Notes: generated from the sequence alone by a model not told the origin. DNA of 64,000 nt from Acrocarpospora macrocephala (GCF_009687865.1 NZ_BLAE01000043.1:1-64000), one strand, 5' to 3'; shown: positions 24,867-34,894, counted from the stretch's first letter. Numbers and translations are program-made.

Positions 24867-25894
24867 GTTCCACCCCCTTTCTCCAGGTGCGGCTCGGTGG
24901 ATTCCTGCTCGATCTGGGCCTTCTCCGAGCCGAGACGTTCGCCCGGTTCCACCGGAAAATGACAAGCGGCGAGATGCCCGCCTTCGGGACGCCCTTGCGC
25001 GAGCAGCCGCGGATCATCGGTCACGCACTTCGGCATCGCCTTCGGGCAGCGCGGATGGAACCGGCAGCCCGATGGGGGCGCGATCGGGGACGGCACATCC
25101 CCGGTCAGGACAATCCGCTCGCGCCGGGCCGAGAGGTCGGGGTCCGCCACGGACGCGGCCGACAGCAGGGCGTTCGTGTACGGATGCCGCGGCAACTTGT
25201 ACAGATCCTCCCCCGCCGCCGTCTCCACGATCCGGCCGAGATACATCACCGCCACCCGATCGCTCACATACCGCACGACCGACAGATCATGAGCGATGAA
25301 CACGTAGGTCAGCCCCAGCTCCGCCTGCAGGTCCTTCAGCAGGTTGATGACCTGGGCCTGGATCGATACGTCCAGCGCGGACACCGGCTCGTCGCAGACC
25401 ACCAGCCGGGGCCGCAGCGCGAGCGCCCGCGCGATCCCGATCCGCTGCCGCTGCCCCCCGGAGAACTCGGCGGGGAACCGGTTGAAATGCTCGGGATTGA
25501 GCCCCACCAGCTCCATCAGCTCCTGAACCCGGCGACGCCGTTCCGCCTTGGTCCCCACGCGATGGATGACCAGCGGATCCGCGATGATCGACCCGATCCG
25601 CCGCCGCGGATTCAACGACCCGTACGGATCCTGAAAAATCATCTGAACCTCGCGGCGCGGATCCCCATCGAACTCGATGGACCCCGACGTCACCGGATAC
25701 AACCCGGTGATGCACCTGGCCAGCGTGGACTTGCCGCAGCCGGACTCGCCCACGATGCCGAGCGTCTCCCCCGCGCGCACCTCCAGGCTCACTCCGTCCA
25801 CGGCGTGAACCCGCCCGACCTCCTTCTGGACGAACAGCCCCTCCCGGATCGGGAAATACTTCCGCACATCGGTAACCCGCAGCAGCGGCCTCAC
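24863..25894 (-). CDS. Peptide ABC transporter ATPase (DppF/OppF type)
   Basis: Cytoplasmic ATPase, 343 aa. The OppF/DppF N-terminus is clear ([20 protein letters not shown]). Walker A is GESGCGKST, signature SGGQRQR, Walker B RLVVCDEP with the switch histidine in [11 protein letters not shown], and the C-terminal cysteine motif of oligopeptide ATPases is [15 protein letters not shown]. The GTG at 25894 overlaps the upstream ATPase stop (GTGA) and follows a GGAGGAG site. The C-terminus carries a ~30-residue charged tail ([17 protein letters not shown]) beyond the usual end. Confidence 0.93.
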   Translation of the reverse strand: MRPLLRVTDVRKYFPIREGLFVQKEVGRVHAVDGVSLEVRAGETLGIVGESGCGKSTLARCITGLYPVTSGSIEFDGDPRREVQMIFQDPYGSLNPRRRIGSIIADPLVIHRVGTKAERRRRVQELMELVGLNPEHFNRFPAEFSGGQRQRIGIARALALRPRLVVCDEPVSALDVSIQAQVINLLKDLQAELGLTYVFIAHDLSVVRYVSDRVAVMYLGRIVETAAGEDLYKLPRHPYTNALLSAASVADPDLSARRERIVLTGDVPSPIAPPSGCRFHPRCPKAMPKCVTDDPRLLAQGRPEGGHLAACHFPVEPGERLGSEKAQIEQESTEPHLEKGGGT

Positions 25895-26898
25895 GAGGAC
25901 TCCTCCTCCCGCCGCCGCGCAGCCTCGGGACCGAGCCCGACCACGTCCAGGGGCAGCCAGCAGGCCGATTGATGACCGGGTTCTCCCATCAAGGGCGGTT
26001 CCTCCCGCCGGCATCGGCTCATCACGTACGGACAGCGCGGATGGAAAGTGCAGCCGCTCGGCGGCCGGAGCAGGCTCGGCGGCTGGCCGGGCACCGGCTT
26101 GAGCCGCTCCTTGGCGCCGGTGGTGCTGGGAACCGACTCCAGCAGCCCCACCGTGTAGGGGTGGTGCGGCCGGTAGTAGAGGTCCCGCCGCCCGGCCCGC
26201 TCGACCGGCTTGCCCGCGTACATGACGAGCACCTCGTCGGCGATGTCGGCGATCACCCCCAGATCGTGGGTGATCATGATGAGCGCGGTGTCGAACTCCT
26301 TCTGCAGCCGCATCATCAGATCCAGGATCTGCGCCTGCACGGTCGCGTCGAGCGCCGTCGTGGGCTCGTCGGCGATGATCAGCTTCGGGTTGAGCGCCAG
26401 CGCCATCGCGATCATCGCCCGCTGCCGCATACCGCCGGAGAACTGGTGCGGATAGTCGTCCACCCGCCGCTCCGGCTGCGGAATCCCGACCAGCCCCAGC
26501 AACTCGGCCGCCCTCTTACGCGCCTGCGCTTTCCCCACAAAGGGCTCGTGAATCCGGATCAACTCCACGATCTGCCACCCGACCGTGTAGAGCGGATGCA
26601 GGCTCGACAGCGGATCCTGGAAGATCATCGAGATCTCGGCCCCGCGCAGCCGCCGCAGTTCTTCCGCCGGCATGCCGATCAGCTGGCGCCCCTCGAACAG
26701 CGCCGATCCGGCGACCTCGGCCCCCCGGACCAGGCCCATCAGCGCCTGCGTGCTGACGCTCTTGCCCGACCCGGATTCACCGACGATCCCCAGCGTGCGC
26801 CCCCGCTCGACATCGAAACTCAGTCCGCGTACGGCCTGCACCGCGCCGTCCGGGGTCGGGAACGACACGGTGAGCCCGGAGACCTCCAGGAGCGCCAT
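25891..26898 (-). CDS. Peptide ABC transporter ATPase (DppD/OppD type)
   Basis: Cytoplasmic ATPase, 335 aa, paired with the DppF-type ATPase that follows. Walker A is GESGSGKS, signature SGGMRQR, Walker B KLIIADEP, and the C-terminal motif is [16 protein letters not shown] use the ATG at 26898 because it overlaps the upstream SBP stop by one base (TGATG) and gives the normal N-terminus [12 protein letters not shown]; a GTG at 26910 is also in frame. The C-terminal tail is Arg/Glu-rich ([10 protein letters not shown]). Confidence 0.92.
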   Translation of the reverse strand: MALLEVSGLTVSFPTPDGAVQAVRGLSFDVERGRTLGIVGESGSGKSVSTQALMGLVRGAEVAGSALFEGRQLIGMPAEELRRLRGAEISMIFQDPLSSLHPLYTVGWQIVELIRIHEPFVGKAQARKRAAELLGLVGIPQPERRVDDYPHQFSGGMRQRAMIAMALALNPKLIIADEPTTALDATVQAQILDLMMRLQKEFDTALIMITHDLGVIADIADEVLVMYAGKPVERAGRRDLYYRPHHPYTVGLLESVPSTTGAKERLKPVPGQPPSLLRPPSGCTFHPRCPYVMSRCRREEPPLMGEPGHQSACWLPLDVVGLGPEAARRREEESS

Positions 26899-28643
26899 CA
26901 GCCCAGCCACAGCTGCGTGTAGTCGAACTGCTGCGACATCGGCGAGTAGAGCGCGTTCTGCACCCGGCTGGAGTGGAAGGTCGGCACGTTCTGGGAAATC
27001 AGCGGCACGATCGGGGCATCAGCCATGATCATGGCGTTGGCCTGCTTCCAGGACGTCTCCGCCGCGCTCGCCGACCCGGCCGTCAGGGCTTTCGCGATGG
27101 TCGCGTTGACCGCGGGGTTGTTGTAGGCGCCATAGTTGGTGGAGCCCTCCGCGTAGTTGGCCCCGTAGAACAGCGGCACGACGATCGACCTGCCGTTGTT
27201 GCCGTACCAGTCGGGCAGCCACGAAGGCCCGCCGATATCCCATTTGCCCTCACGGCTCTTGGCCACGCTGGACAGGTACCGCCCGTAGAAGTCGTCCGGC
27301 GAGGTGGCGATCAGCGTGGTCGCGATCCCGCACTTGGTGAGATCGGCCGCGATCGCCTGCGCCACCTTCGGGTGATTTCCGGTGGTCCGGTAGGGAAACT
27401 GGAACGTCAGGCCGGACACTCCAGCCTCGGCCAGCATCGCCCGGCACCTGGCGGGATCGCCGACGTGCCCCGGCGTCGTATACGGCTTGACGTCGACGTC
27501 GAAGCCGATGCTGCCCGGCGGGATCGCGCCGTCCAGCACCGTGTTCAGCCTGGGCCCACCGTAGATCTGCGCGATCGCCACCTTGTTGATCGCGAAGTTG
27601 ATCGCCTGCCGCACCTTCGCGTTGGCGAGCGCCCGGTTGTTGTTCGGGCTCTGCAGGTTGAACACCAGGAAGGGATTGAGCGAGGAGCCCTCGAACACGT
27701 GGAACTCCGGGTCGCCGTTCATCCGCTGGATCGCCGACGTCGGCACCGGCTGGTCCCAGGACAGGTCCGCGGTCCCCGCCTCCAGCTGCTGCTGCACGAC
27801 GTCGGCGCTCTCCTGCCCGAGCATGATCTGGATGCGCTCGACGTGCTGGCGCCGGACCGGGTCGGCCTCCTGCTTCCAGGCGGGGCTGCGGTTCAGCAGG
27901 ATCGCCCGCCCCGCCTGATAGGTGGTGATCTGGTACGGCCCCAGCGAGATCGTGTTCTGCCGGAACTCCGGCCCGTCGGGCACGTACTTCTCGTACTCCA
28001 CCGGAGCGGGTGAGGCGAACGGCAGCGCCATGATGTTCAGGAAGTCGCTCGCCTTCGTGGTGAGCCTGATCTCCAGGGTCTTCGGGTCGACCGCGCGCAC
28101 GCCCTTGATCTGGTTGCGCGCCATGAACTGCGCGATGCCGGCCGCGGTCTTGGGCGCCTTCTGGAACGCGGTGAAGAACTCCTGCATCCCCTCGATCGTC
28201 CCGGTGTAGTACGAGATCCCGCCGGACGGCTGCACCGGGTTGGCCAGCCGCTTGAGCCCGCGGACGAAGTCGGCCGCGGTCACCTGCCGGGCGGGCGTGG
28301 TGTTCCAGCGCACCCCGTCGCGGATCTTGAACGTGTACGTGCGACCGTCCGCGCTGATCTCCGGCAGCGCCTCGGCCACATCCGGCACGATCGTGATGGC
28401 CTTGTTGAAGTCATTGCTCGCCGGATAGGTCACCAGCTGCCGGGTCCAGGTCCGGTTCAGCGTGTAGGCCACGGTCGTATACGAGGAGGCCGGGTCGAGA
28501 TGGTCCACATCCCCCGACCCGATGACCTTGAGCGTGCCGCCCTGCACCGGGGCCGTGCCGTCGCCGGGAGCGACGCCGGGGCCGCAGGCCGTCCCCACGA
28601 ATATCAGGACCGTCGCGAGCGCCATGCCGTCGCGGATCTTCAC
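26898..28643 (-). CDS. Peptide ABC transporter substrate-binding lipoprotein (SBP family 5)
   Basis: Extracytoplasmic receptor of the first transporter, 581 aa. The lipoprotein signal is MALATVLIFVGTAC with lipobox GTAC. Family motifs include GGTLKVIGSGDVDHLDPASS, YTFKIRDGVRWNTTPAR, NAKVRQAINFAINK and the C-terminal WKQANAMIMADAPIVPLI. The GTG at 28643 has a run of six G nine bases upstream; a GTG at 28652 abuts that run. It heads the five-gene unit SBP-DppD-DppF-DppC-DppB, all joined by one- to four-base overlaps apart from the micro-ORF insert. It is only distantly similar to the other SBP in this cluster, so the two systems are not a recent duplication. Confidence 0.92.
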   Translation of the reverse strand: MKIRDGMALATVLIFVGTACGPGVAPGDGTAPVQGGTLKVIGSGDVDHLDPASSYTTVAYTLNRTWTRQLVTYPASNDFNKAITIVPDVAEALPEISADGRTYTFKIRDGVRWNTTPARQVTAADFVRGLKRLANPVQPSGGISYYTGTIEGMQEFFTAFQKAPKTAAGIAQFMARNQIKGVRAVDPKTLEIRLTTKASDFLNIMALPFASPAPVEYEKYVPDGPEFRQNTISLGPYQITTYQAGRAILLNRSPAWKQEADPVRRQHVERIQIMLGQESADVVQQQLEAGTADLSWDQPVPTSAIQRMNGDPEFHVFEGSSLNPFLVFNLQSPNNNRALANAKVRQAINFAINKVAIAQIYGGPRLNTVLDGAIPPGSIGFDVDVKPYTTPGHVGDPARCRAMLAEAGVSGLTFQFPYRTTGNHPKVAQAIAADLTKCGIATTLIATSPDDFYGRYLSSVAKSREGKWDIGGPSWLPDWYGNNGRSIVVPLFYGANYAEGSTNYGAYNNPAVNATIAKALTAGSASAAETSWKQANAMIMADAPIVPLISQNVPTFHSSRVQNALYSPMSQQFDYTQLWLG

Positions 28644-28715
28644 CGAGCCCACCCCCCGGCATCAATAGTGTGATCCGGTGTGGAGCGGTAATGCCACGAA
28701 CAGGCAAAACTCTGT

Positions 28716-31058
28716 TCAGGACAGCTCGTCGACCGCCGAGCGAACGTCCTGACTGGTGATGGTGACGAGCTCGGCCGCGCTGGCGCTGCTCTGCTCGGCC
28801 AGCCGCACGTCCCGCCGCAACGCGGCCCGCTCGTAGAGCGAGCGAGCGAACCGCCCGTTCCCGAGCCCGTCGATCAGCCGCTCCTGGCAGACCCACGCGA
28901 ACACGTCGGCCAGGTCCCGGGTGGCCGCCAGGTCGAACCGGTCCCCCGCCGTCGCGGCGGTCATCGCCGCGATCTCGGCCAGCTCGTCCGGCGAGTACGA
29001 AGGGAACGCCACCCGCTGGTTGAACCGGCTGGCCAGCCCGGGGTTGGTGGCCAGGAAGCCGTCCATCTCCCGCTCGTAACCCGCCAGGATGATCACCAGC
29101 CGGTCCCGGTCGTCCTCGGCCCGCTTCAACAGCGTCTGTACGGCCTCCTGGCCGAACGCGTCCCCGCCCGAGTAGCCGGTGTTGGCCAGGCTGTACGCCT
29201 CGTCCACGAACAGCACCCCGCCGATGGCCCGATCCACCAGCTCGTTGGTCTTGATCGCGGTCGCCCCCAGGTGCTGCCCGACCAGGTCGGCCCGGGACGC
29301 CTCGACCACGTCGGACTTGGCCAGCAGCCCGAGCGCCGAGAAGATCCGCCCCAGGATGCGGGCCACCGTCGTCTTCCCGGTGCCCGGCGGCCCGGCGAAG
29401 ACGAAGTGCCGCATCTGCGACTGCACCGGCAGCCCCTGCTCCTCCCGCATCCGGGCCACCCGCAGCTGCGCGGTGATCGCGTGCACCTGCCGCTTGACCG
29501 GTTCGAGCCCGGCCATCCGGTCCAGGTCGCGCAGCGCGTCCTCCAGCGTCGGCGTGGCCTGGTAGCCGCGGAAGCGCGCGGTGATCTCGTGGAACGCCTT
29601 GGTCACGTCGGCCGCCGTGGTGGTGACCAGGTCCTCGCCCCGGGGCGCGCCGCCGGCGCTGACCACCCGGACGTCCCTGGCCTGCGCGGCCGCCTCGGCG
29701 ACGCTGCGGGCGAAGCGCGCGTTGCCCAGCTCGTCGACCAGGCCGCGCCGGTGCACGTCCTCGAACAGGCCGCGCAGCACCGGCCGCGCCTCGGGGTCGA
29801 GCCGGTCGCCGCGCCCGGCCTGGAGCGATTCGGTGATCGCCAGCAGCTCGTCGGCGTCGTAGCTGGGGAACCTGACCCGGCTGGAGAAGCGGCTGGACAG
29901 CCCCGGGTTGGAGCCCAGGAACGTGGCCATCTCCTTCTCGTATCCCGCCAGGATGATGATGAGCCGGTCCCGGTCGTCCTCGGCCCGCTTCAGCAGCGTC
30001 TGCACGGCCTCCTGGCCGAACCGGTCCGGCTGCCCGTCCCCGGAGTTGATCAGCCCGTACGCCTCGTCGATGAACAGCACGCCGCCCAGGGCGCGGTCGA
30101 TCAGCTCGTTGGTCTTGATGGCGGTGGCCCCGAGATACTCGCCCACCAGGTCCGCGCGCTGCGCCTCGACCACGAACGGCGTCTCCAGCAGCCCGAACGA
30201 GTAGAAGATCTTGGCCAGGCTGCGGGCCACGCTGGTCTTGCCGGTGCCGGGCGGGCCGACGAACACGAAGTGGCGCATCGGCGGCTCGGTGTTGTAGCCC
30301 GCCTCCTTGCGCAGGCGGGCCGCTTCGATGGAGGCCGCGATCGAGCGCACCTGCTCCTTGACGGGGGCCAGGCCGATCATGCCTTCCAGCTCGCCGAGCG
30401 CCTGCTCTACGGTGATCGGCGGCGGCGGCTTCGGCCCTCGGTCGCCGGGAGCGGGCTGGAATCCGCCCGCGCGGCCGCGCTGCTGGACCGGTAGCTCCTC
30501 CACCGGCAGCTCCGCCTTCACGCGCCGGGCTTGGACGAACCGGAAGACCAGGGCGACGCCCGCGACGCCGTAGGCGCCACTGATGGCAGCTGTGAGGGAG
30601 ATCGAGGAGATCGCGAAACAAACGACGGCGGCGGGTGCCAGCGCGGCGAGGGCGGTCAGCCAGGGCGGCACCCAGCGGATCAGGTGCGCCGCCGCCGCCA
30701 CGAGGATGCCCAGCAGGAGAAGCATGAACAGTACGTAGGGGGTCGCGCCCTGGCCGCTGAGCGCGTGCAGCGCCAGGGGGGACACAGCGGTCCACCCGGC
30801 CAGCACCAGCGTGGTCGCGGCGGCGCGCGGGAAGCGCAGCGCCAGCGCGGCGTATGCCAACAAGATCACCGTGACGAAGAACGTGTTCCACAGATCCCAG
30901 CTAAACGCCACACCCAATGCGAGCGCGCCGATCAGCACGCCGATGAAGACCGCCCGTCTGGCGAACGGCGGGAGATGAAAATAGCGAAGTCGCACCTGTT
31001 CGAACAGGTTCCGTGCTGCCGCGCGTCCCGTGGGACGGGCCCGGCCATCCTCCCGCAT
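28716..31058 (-). CDS. Membrane-anchored tandem CbbX/SpoVK-type AAA+ ATPase
   Basis: A 780-aa protein with five or so N-terminal membrane helices (about residues 34-175) followed by a Pro-rich spacer and two CbbX-like AAA+ modules. Module 1 has Walker A GPPGTGKTS (268-275) and Walker B GVLFIDEAYGL. Module 2 has GPPGTGKTT (about residue 530) and GVLFVDEAYSL. Both keep the sensor region (RLxIILAGYExEM) and the arginine finger segment (NPGLxSRF). Single CbbX proteins remodel Rubisco, and related double-AAA proteins accompany type VII secretion (EccA), but no Rubisco or ESX gene is nearby. The role is open: a membrane-bound remodelling ATPase. It stands alone between an ABC operon and an oxygenase gene. 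Confidence 0.88.
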   Translation of the reverse strand: MREDGRARPTGRAAARNLFEQVRLRYFHLPPFARRAVFIGVLIGALALGVAFSWDLWNTFFVTVILLAYAALALRFPRAAATTLVLAGWTAVSPLALHALSGQGATPYVLFMLLLLGILVAAAAHLIRWVPPWLTALAALAPAAVVCFAISSISLTAAISGAYGVAGVALVFRFVQARRVKAELPVEELPVQQRGRAGGFQPAPGDRGPKPPPPITVEQALGELEGMIGLAPVKEQVRSIAASIEAARLRKEAGYNTEPPMRHFVFVGPPGTGKTSVARSLAKIFYSFGLLETPFVVEAQRADLVGEYLGATAIKTNELIDRALGGVLFIDEAYGLINSGDGQPDRFGQEAVQTLLKRAEDDRDRLIIILAGYEKEMATFLGSNPGLSSRFSSRVRFPSYDADELLAITESLQAGRGDRLDPEARPVLRGLFEDVHRRGLVDELGNARFARSVAEAAAQARDVRVVSAGGAPRGEDLVTTTAADVTKAFHEITARFRGYQATPTLEDALRDLDRMAGLEPVKRQVHAITAQLRVARMREEQGLPVQSQMRHFVFAGPPGTGKTTVARILGRIFSALGLLAKSDVVEASRADLVGQHLGATAIKTNELVDRAIGGVLFVDEAYSLANTGYSGGDAFGQEAVQTLLKRAEDDRDRLVIILAGYEREMDGFLATNPGLASRFNQRVAFPSYSPDELAEIAAMTAATAGDRFDLAATRDLADVFAWVCQERLIDGLGNGRFARSLYERAALRRDVRLAEQSSASAAELVTITSQDVRSAVDELS

Positions 31059-31154
31059 GACGCCTCCCCGGTCCGCCCCCGGTTATATCGCACCGAAGCG
31101 CCGAATGGACGCCCCAGCGAGTTTCGGCGCGTCTTCTCCGCTGCCCCGAATCCG

Positions 31155-32114
31155 TCAGTCCAGTACGTCAGCCCGGAGTTGCGGAAATACCTTGGCGACT
31201 TTGGACAGAAGGTAGTCGCCATATGTGCCGGTGAAAGCCCTGAGATCCTGTCCGTCCCAGCGGGCTCTGCCCCCGTCCAGCCGGGGACGGGACGGCAGGG
31301 GTGGCACTTCGCTGTCCCAGCCGGGATCAAAAAAGAACGGGAAGGACAGCCGCTCCCGGCCGCTGGCGTTGCGGACCCGGTGCGGCGTGGAGCGGTAGTG
31401 GCCGCCGGTGAGCTTGTCGAGCATGTCGCCGATGTTGCAGACGAAGGTGCCGGGGATCGGCGGCGCGTCGATCCAGCCGCGCGCGCTGTGCACCTGGAGT
31501 CCCGCGTTGTCGTCCTGGAGGAGCAGGGTGAGCAGCCCGTAGTCGGTGTGCTCGCCGACGCCCCACCCTTCGTCCGCCGAAGCGGGCGGATAGTGAAATA
31601 TCCGGAACAGGATGGTCGGGTCGGCCGTGTAGCCCGTCGCGAAGTAGTCCTCGTCCAGCCCCAGGCTCAGCGCGACTCCCCGCATGACCGCCTGGGCCAC
31701 CTCGGTCATCACGTCCAGATAGCGCAGCACCGACGCCCCCAACTCGGGCACCTCATCAGGAAAGAGATTCCGGCCACTCAGCGGACGCCCATCAGGCTCC
31801 CGCTCCGCTCCGAAATAGATCCCTTCCTTGAGATCGGGCCGCCCCGAGGTGAGCTCCCCGCCCACCGGGAAGAACCCCCGCCAGGCCCGCCCTCCATGCG
31901 CCATCGAAATCTTCATCTTGGCGTCCAGCGGCAACTCGAAGAACCGCCGGGCACTCACGTCCATCCGGGCGATCAGATCAGCCGACACCCCATGGCCGCT
32001 GATGTAAAAGAAGCCACTATCCACGCAGGCCGCCTCAATCTGCCGAGCGACAGTCGCGGCAGACTCCCCGGCAAGCAGCGGCGAAACATCAATAACCGGC
32101 AGTTCGCTACCCAT
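31155..32114 (-). CDS. 2-oxoglutarate/Fe(II)-dependent oxygenase (isopenicillin N synthase family)
   Basis: Soluble oxygenase, 319 aa. The family start ([12 protein letters not shown], then [12 protein letters not shown]) and iron site are complete: His and Asp in [12 protein letters not shown], the distal His in [10 protein letters not shown], and the 2-oxoglutarate-binding Arg-x-Ser in [10 protein letters not shown]. This matches widespread bacterial homologues of gibberellin/flavone-type oxygenases rather than antibiotic-cluster IPNS; the substrate is unknown. The ATG at 32114 or GTG at 32117 both follow GGAGAG. The start overlaps the stop of an 87-codon open frame of doubtful reality. Confidence 0.88.
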   Translation of the reverse strand: MGSELPVIDVSPLLAGESAATVARQIEAACVDSGFFYISGHGVSADLIARMDVSARRFFELPLDAKMKISMAHGGRAWRGFFPVGGELTSGRPDLKEGIYFGAEREPDGRPLSGRNLFPDEVPELGASVLRYLDVMTEVAQAVMRGVALSLGLDEDYFATGYTADPTILFRIFHYPPASADEGWGVGEHTDYGLLTLLLQDDNAGLQVHSARGWIDAPPIPGTFVCNIGDMLDKLTGGHYRSTPHRVRNASGRERLSFPFFFDPGWDSEVPPLPSRPRLDGGRARWDGQDLRAFTGTYGDYLLSKVAKVFPQLRADVLD

Positions 32115-32162
32115 CACGCCATTCTCTCCGCTTCGACCACCAGCTGCCGCCTTCCGGGGTCG

Positions 32163-32256
32163 TCTAGAACGCCCAATGCCGGTGCCGCCTCAACGTCTCC
32201 ACCACGACCCCCAGGTCCCTGACTAAGCCGCTTAGAACGCCTGATGCTGGTGCCGC
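32163..32256. repeat. Two-copy 26-bp direct repeat in an intergenic region
   Basis: TCTAGAACGCCCAATGCCGG (32163 on) and CTTAGAACGCCTGATGCTGG (32231 on), each followed by TGCCGC, match at about 21 of 26 positions and are 68 bp apart. They lie in the 288-bp gap between the oxygenase and DoxX genes. No other gene is apparent there; an 87-codon frame across the repeats (32114-32377, minus) has no recognisable features. Confidence 0.5.
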
Positions 32257-32402
32257 TCTTGGCGCCGGTGCGGTGCGAACCATCACCTGCGTGAACGGCG
32301 CCGGATAACGGCGAGCAAGCCGACGACCTGCCATTCTGTTGGACGCATAGCCGTGGTGTGACCGCGCTGGTAGCCATCGCCGCCTTGGCGGAAAGAGCAG
32401 CC

Positions 32403-33119
32403 CTAGTCCGCCTTTCCGGTGCGGCGGCCGGCCACCAGCGTGTCGCCCGATTCGCCGCCGGTCGGGCGGGAGACCTCCGCCGGAGCCTCGGTCTTGCTCT
32501 CGGTGGTCTCCTCGGCCCGCTTGGAGCGCCGGGCCGTCCTCGGCTTCGGCAGCGCCTCGGTGACCTCCTCGGAGGTGCTTGAGGACGCGGGGAACGTGAC
32601 CGGGCCCTTCGGGTCGGGGTCGGTCTTGGCGCGGGGCTCGCGGAGAGCGTTGATCACCGCGTCGGCCTCGGCCTCGGCCGCGAGGTCGTCCGCCTCCTCA
32701 GCGTCGCGCCGCTTGATGACCACCATGTGGTCCACCGAGAGCCGCCCGCCGCCGTTCACCGACAGCAGCACGGAGGCCGCGCCCAGGCCGACGATAAGGT
32801 TGATGTCGCCGCCGGTGAGCGGCAGCCCGGCGTCGCCGGCGGTCAGGATGAACACCGCGAGCGCCTCGGCGAACAGCAGCATGCCGACGAAGGAGACGGC
32901 GAGACCGGCGATGAGCAGGGTGCCGCCGACCAGCTCGATGAGCATCGTGGCGCCCGCCCATAACCGCGGGGCGGGCGCGCCCAGCTGGGCGAACTGGCCG
33001 CCGGTCTCGATCAGGCCGGCCTCCAGCTTCTGCCAGCCCTGGGCGAAGAAGATCCCGCCGACGCCCATCCGGGCCGCCAGCGAGGCGAGGTCGTGGAGTG
33101 TTCTGTTCACGGGGACCAT
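32403..33119 (-). CDS. DoxX-family membrane protein with acidic/basic tail
   Basis: A 238-aa integral membrane protein. The first ~135 residues are a four-helix DoxX domain (GVGGIFFAQGWQKLEAGL, LIELVGGTLLIAGLAVSF, LLFAEALAVFILTAG, INLIVGLGAASVLLSV). DoxX proteins are linked to redox or thiol stress in other bacteria; the exact activity is unclear. The remaining ~100 residues are a charged cytoplasmic tail (EEADDLAAEAEADAVINAL, then PKPRTARRSKRAEE). It is 58 bp downstream of the MFS gene on the same strand and may be cotranscribed with it. Confidence 0.87.
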   Translation of the reverse strand: MVPVNRTLHDLASLAARMGVGGIFFAQGWQKLEAGLIETGGQFAQLGAPAPRLWAGATMLIELVGGTLLIAGLAVSFVGMLLFAEALAVFILTAGDAGLPLTGGDINLIVGLGAASVLLSVNGGGRLSVDHMVVIKRRDAEEADDLAAEAEADAVINALREPRAKTDPDPKGPVTFPASSSTSEEVTEALPKPRTARRSKRAEETTESKTEAPAEVSRPTGGESGDTLVAGRRTGKAD

Positions 33120-33177
33120 TCTGGAGCTCCTCGGGGACGCTTCCTATGCATTTCTCCCCATAACCGGCACGGTCATG

Positions 33178-34740
33178 TCAGGCGGCGACGCGTTCACGCT
33201 CCCGCGCCGCGGCTCGCGCGGCCTGCCGCCGGGGCAGCAGCACCGCCACCGATACGGCCGTGACCAGCAGGAACAGCACGCTCACGAGCACGGCCGCGTG
33301 CAGCCCGGAGACGAAGGCCAGCCGCGCCTCGGCCAGCAGCGAGGCCCCGGCCGGGCCGCCGAGCTCGGTCGCCACGTGGGCGGCGGCGGCCAGCGACTCG
33401 CGGGCCAGCACGGCCAGATCGGGCGGCAGCTCGGCCGGCACCAGCAGCGCGGGCGCGTAGACGATCGTGGTGATGGTGCCGAGCACGGCGATGCCCAGGC
33501 CCGCGCCGAGCTCGTAGGCGGTCTCCTCGATCGCCGCCGCGCCGCCCGCCCGGGACTCCGGCACCGAGGCCATGATCGTGTCGGAGGCGGCCAGCAGCGC
33601 CACCTCGACGCCGAAGCCGATCCCGACGAAGCACAGCGCGAGCGCCACCGGGTGGTCCTCGGCCCCCCAGCTCAGCACCGGCATCAGGGCCAGCGCGGTG
33701 AGCGCCAGGCCGCCGCTCATGGTGGCGCGCAGGCCGATCAGGTCCAGCAGCCGGGCCGCGGTCAGGCCGCCCACGATGGCCGCGACCATCAGCGGCACCA
33801 TCCGCAGGGCCGCGCCCAGCGGCGACAGGCCGAGCACCAGCTGCAGGTACTGGGCGAGCATCAATTCCAGGCCCACCATCGCGAAGATGGCCAGCAGCAC
33901 GCAGGCCACGCCGGTGGCGAAGCCGCGCTGGGTGAACAGGCCGATGTCCAGCAGCGGCGTGGCCAGGCGGCGCTGCCGCCTGGTGAACCACACCAGCAGG
34001 GCGACGCCGAGCGCGAAGACCAGCAGGGCGGGGCCACGCCCGATCGTGTGGCCGTATCCGGCCTCCTTGAGGCCGAAGGCGAGGGCGAGCAGCCCGGCCA
34101 CCGAGAGGGCGGCGCTGAGGGCGTCCCACGGGTGGGCGCGCCTCGTGGTCGGGGGCAGCAGGCGGATCGCCAGCGGGAGGGCGACCAGCAGCAGCGGCAC
34201 GTTGATGAGGAAGACCGCGCCCCACCAGAAGTGCTCGACCAGCACCCCGCCGAGCATCGGGCCGACCGCCGCGCCGCCGGCCGCCACCGCGCCCCACACG
34301 CCCAGGGCGATCGCGCGTTCCCTGCGGTCGGTGAAGACCTGCCGGATGATGGACAGGGTGGCGGGCATGATCATCGCGCCGCCGACGCCGAGGCAGGCCC
34401 GGGCCAGGATCAGGGCGATCGGGGTGGCGGCGAACGCGGCGGCCAGCGAGGCCACGCCGAACACGACGTAGCCGCCGATGACGAAGGCGCGCCTGCCGTA
34501 CCGGTCGCCGAGGGTGCCGAAGGTGACCAGGAGGGGGGCCACGACCAGGGAGTAGATGTCGATGATCCACAGCAGCTGGACCGCGGAGGGCTCCAGCGCG
34601 GCGGTCAGCGCGGGCACCGCGATGTGCAGCACGGTGGCGTCTACGGCGACGAGCAGGAGGCTGAAGCAGAGCAGCGCCAGGACCGACCACCGGTTCGCGC
34701 GCCGCCCGGCCCCGCCGATTTCGCGCCCAAAAATGATCAT
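33178..34740 (-). CDS. MFS exporter of the DHA2 (14-helix, EmrB/QacA) family
   Basis: A 520-aa multidrug-type major facilitator. Helix 1 ends with the DHA family motif LLVAVDATVLHIAVPAL. Motif A is present as LGDRYGRRAFVIGG, motif C as AVGPMLGGVLVEHFWWGAVF, and about 14 hydrophobic segments can be counted. The last helix is followed by a basic tail (RRQAARAAARERERV). The ATG at 34740 is the obvious start. Substrate unknown. No regulator gene is adjacent on the divergent side; a sugar-ester-type esterase follows divergently. Confidence 0.9.
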   Translation of the reverse strand: MIIFGREIGGAGRRANRWSVLALLCFSLLLVAVDATVLHIAVPALTAALEPSAVQLLWIIDIYSLVVAPLLVTFGTLGDRYGRRAFVIGGYVVFGVASLAAAFAATPIALILARACLGVGGAMIMPATLSIIRQVFTDRRERAIALGVWGAVAAGGAAVGPMLGGVLVEHFWWGAVFLINVPLLLVALPLAIRLLPPTTRRAHPWDALSAALSVAGLLALAFGLKEAGYGHTIGRGPALLVFALGVALLVWFTRRQRRLATPLLDIGLFTQRGFATGVACVLLAIFAMVGLELMLAQYLQLVLGLSPLGAALRMVPLMVAAIVGGLTAARLLDLIGLRATMSGGLALTALALMPVLSWGAEDHPVALALCFVGIGFGVEVALLAASDTIMASVPESRAGGAAAIEETAYELGAGLGIAVLGTITTIVYAPALLVPAELPPDLAVLARESLAAAAHVATELGGPAGASLLAEARLAFVSGLHAAVLVSVLFLLVTAVSVAVLLPRRQAARAAARERERVAA

Positions 34741-34894
34741 AGGTCGCTCAGGGGGTCATGGCCCGGGTGGACATGCGTGGCAGCTTAGGTGATTAGGCGA
34801 AGGATCCTCAGGCGTTCCGGCAAACAGTCAAGTCACACATTTATGGACGAGATTGGCCACATATCGTGAGGCCATGATGCCTTGGAGTCCTGAA

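Noticed and set aside
32114..32377. 87-codon frame overlapping the oxygenase start
   Set aside because: No recognisable domain, contains two non-in-frame copies of a 26-bp repeat, and has no ribosome binding site; kept only as a repeat.
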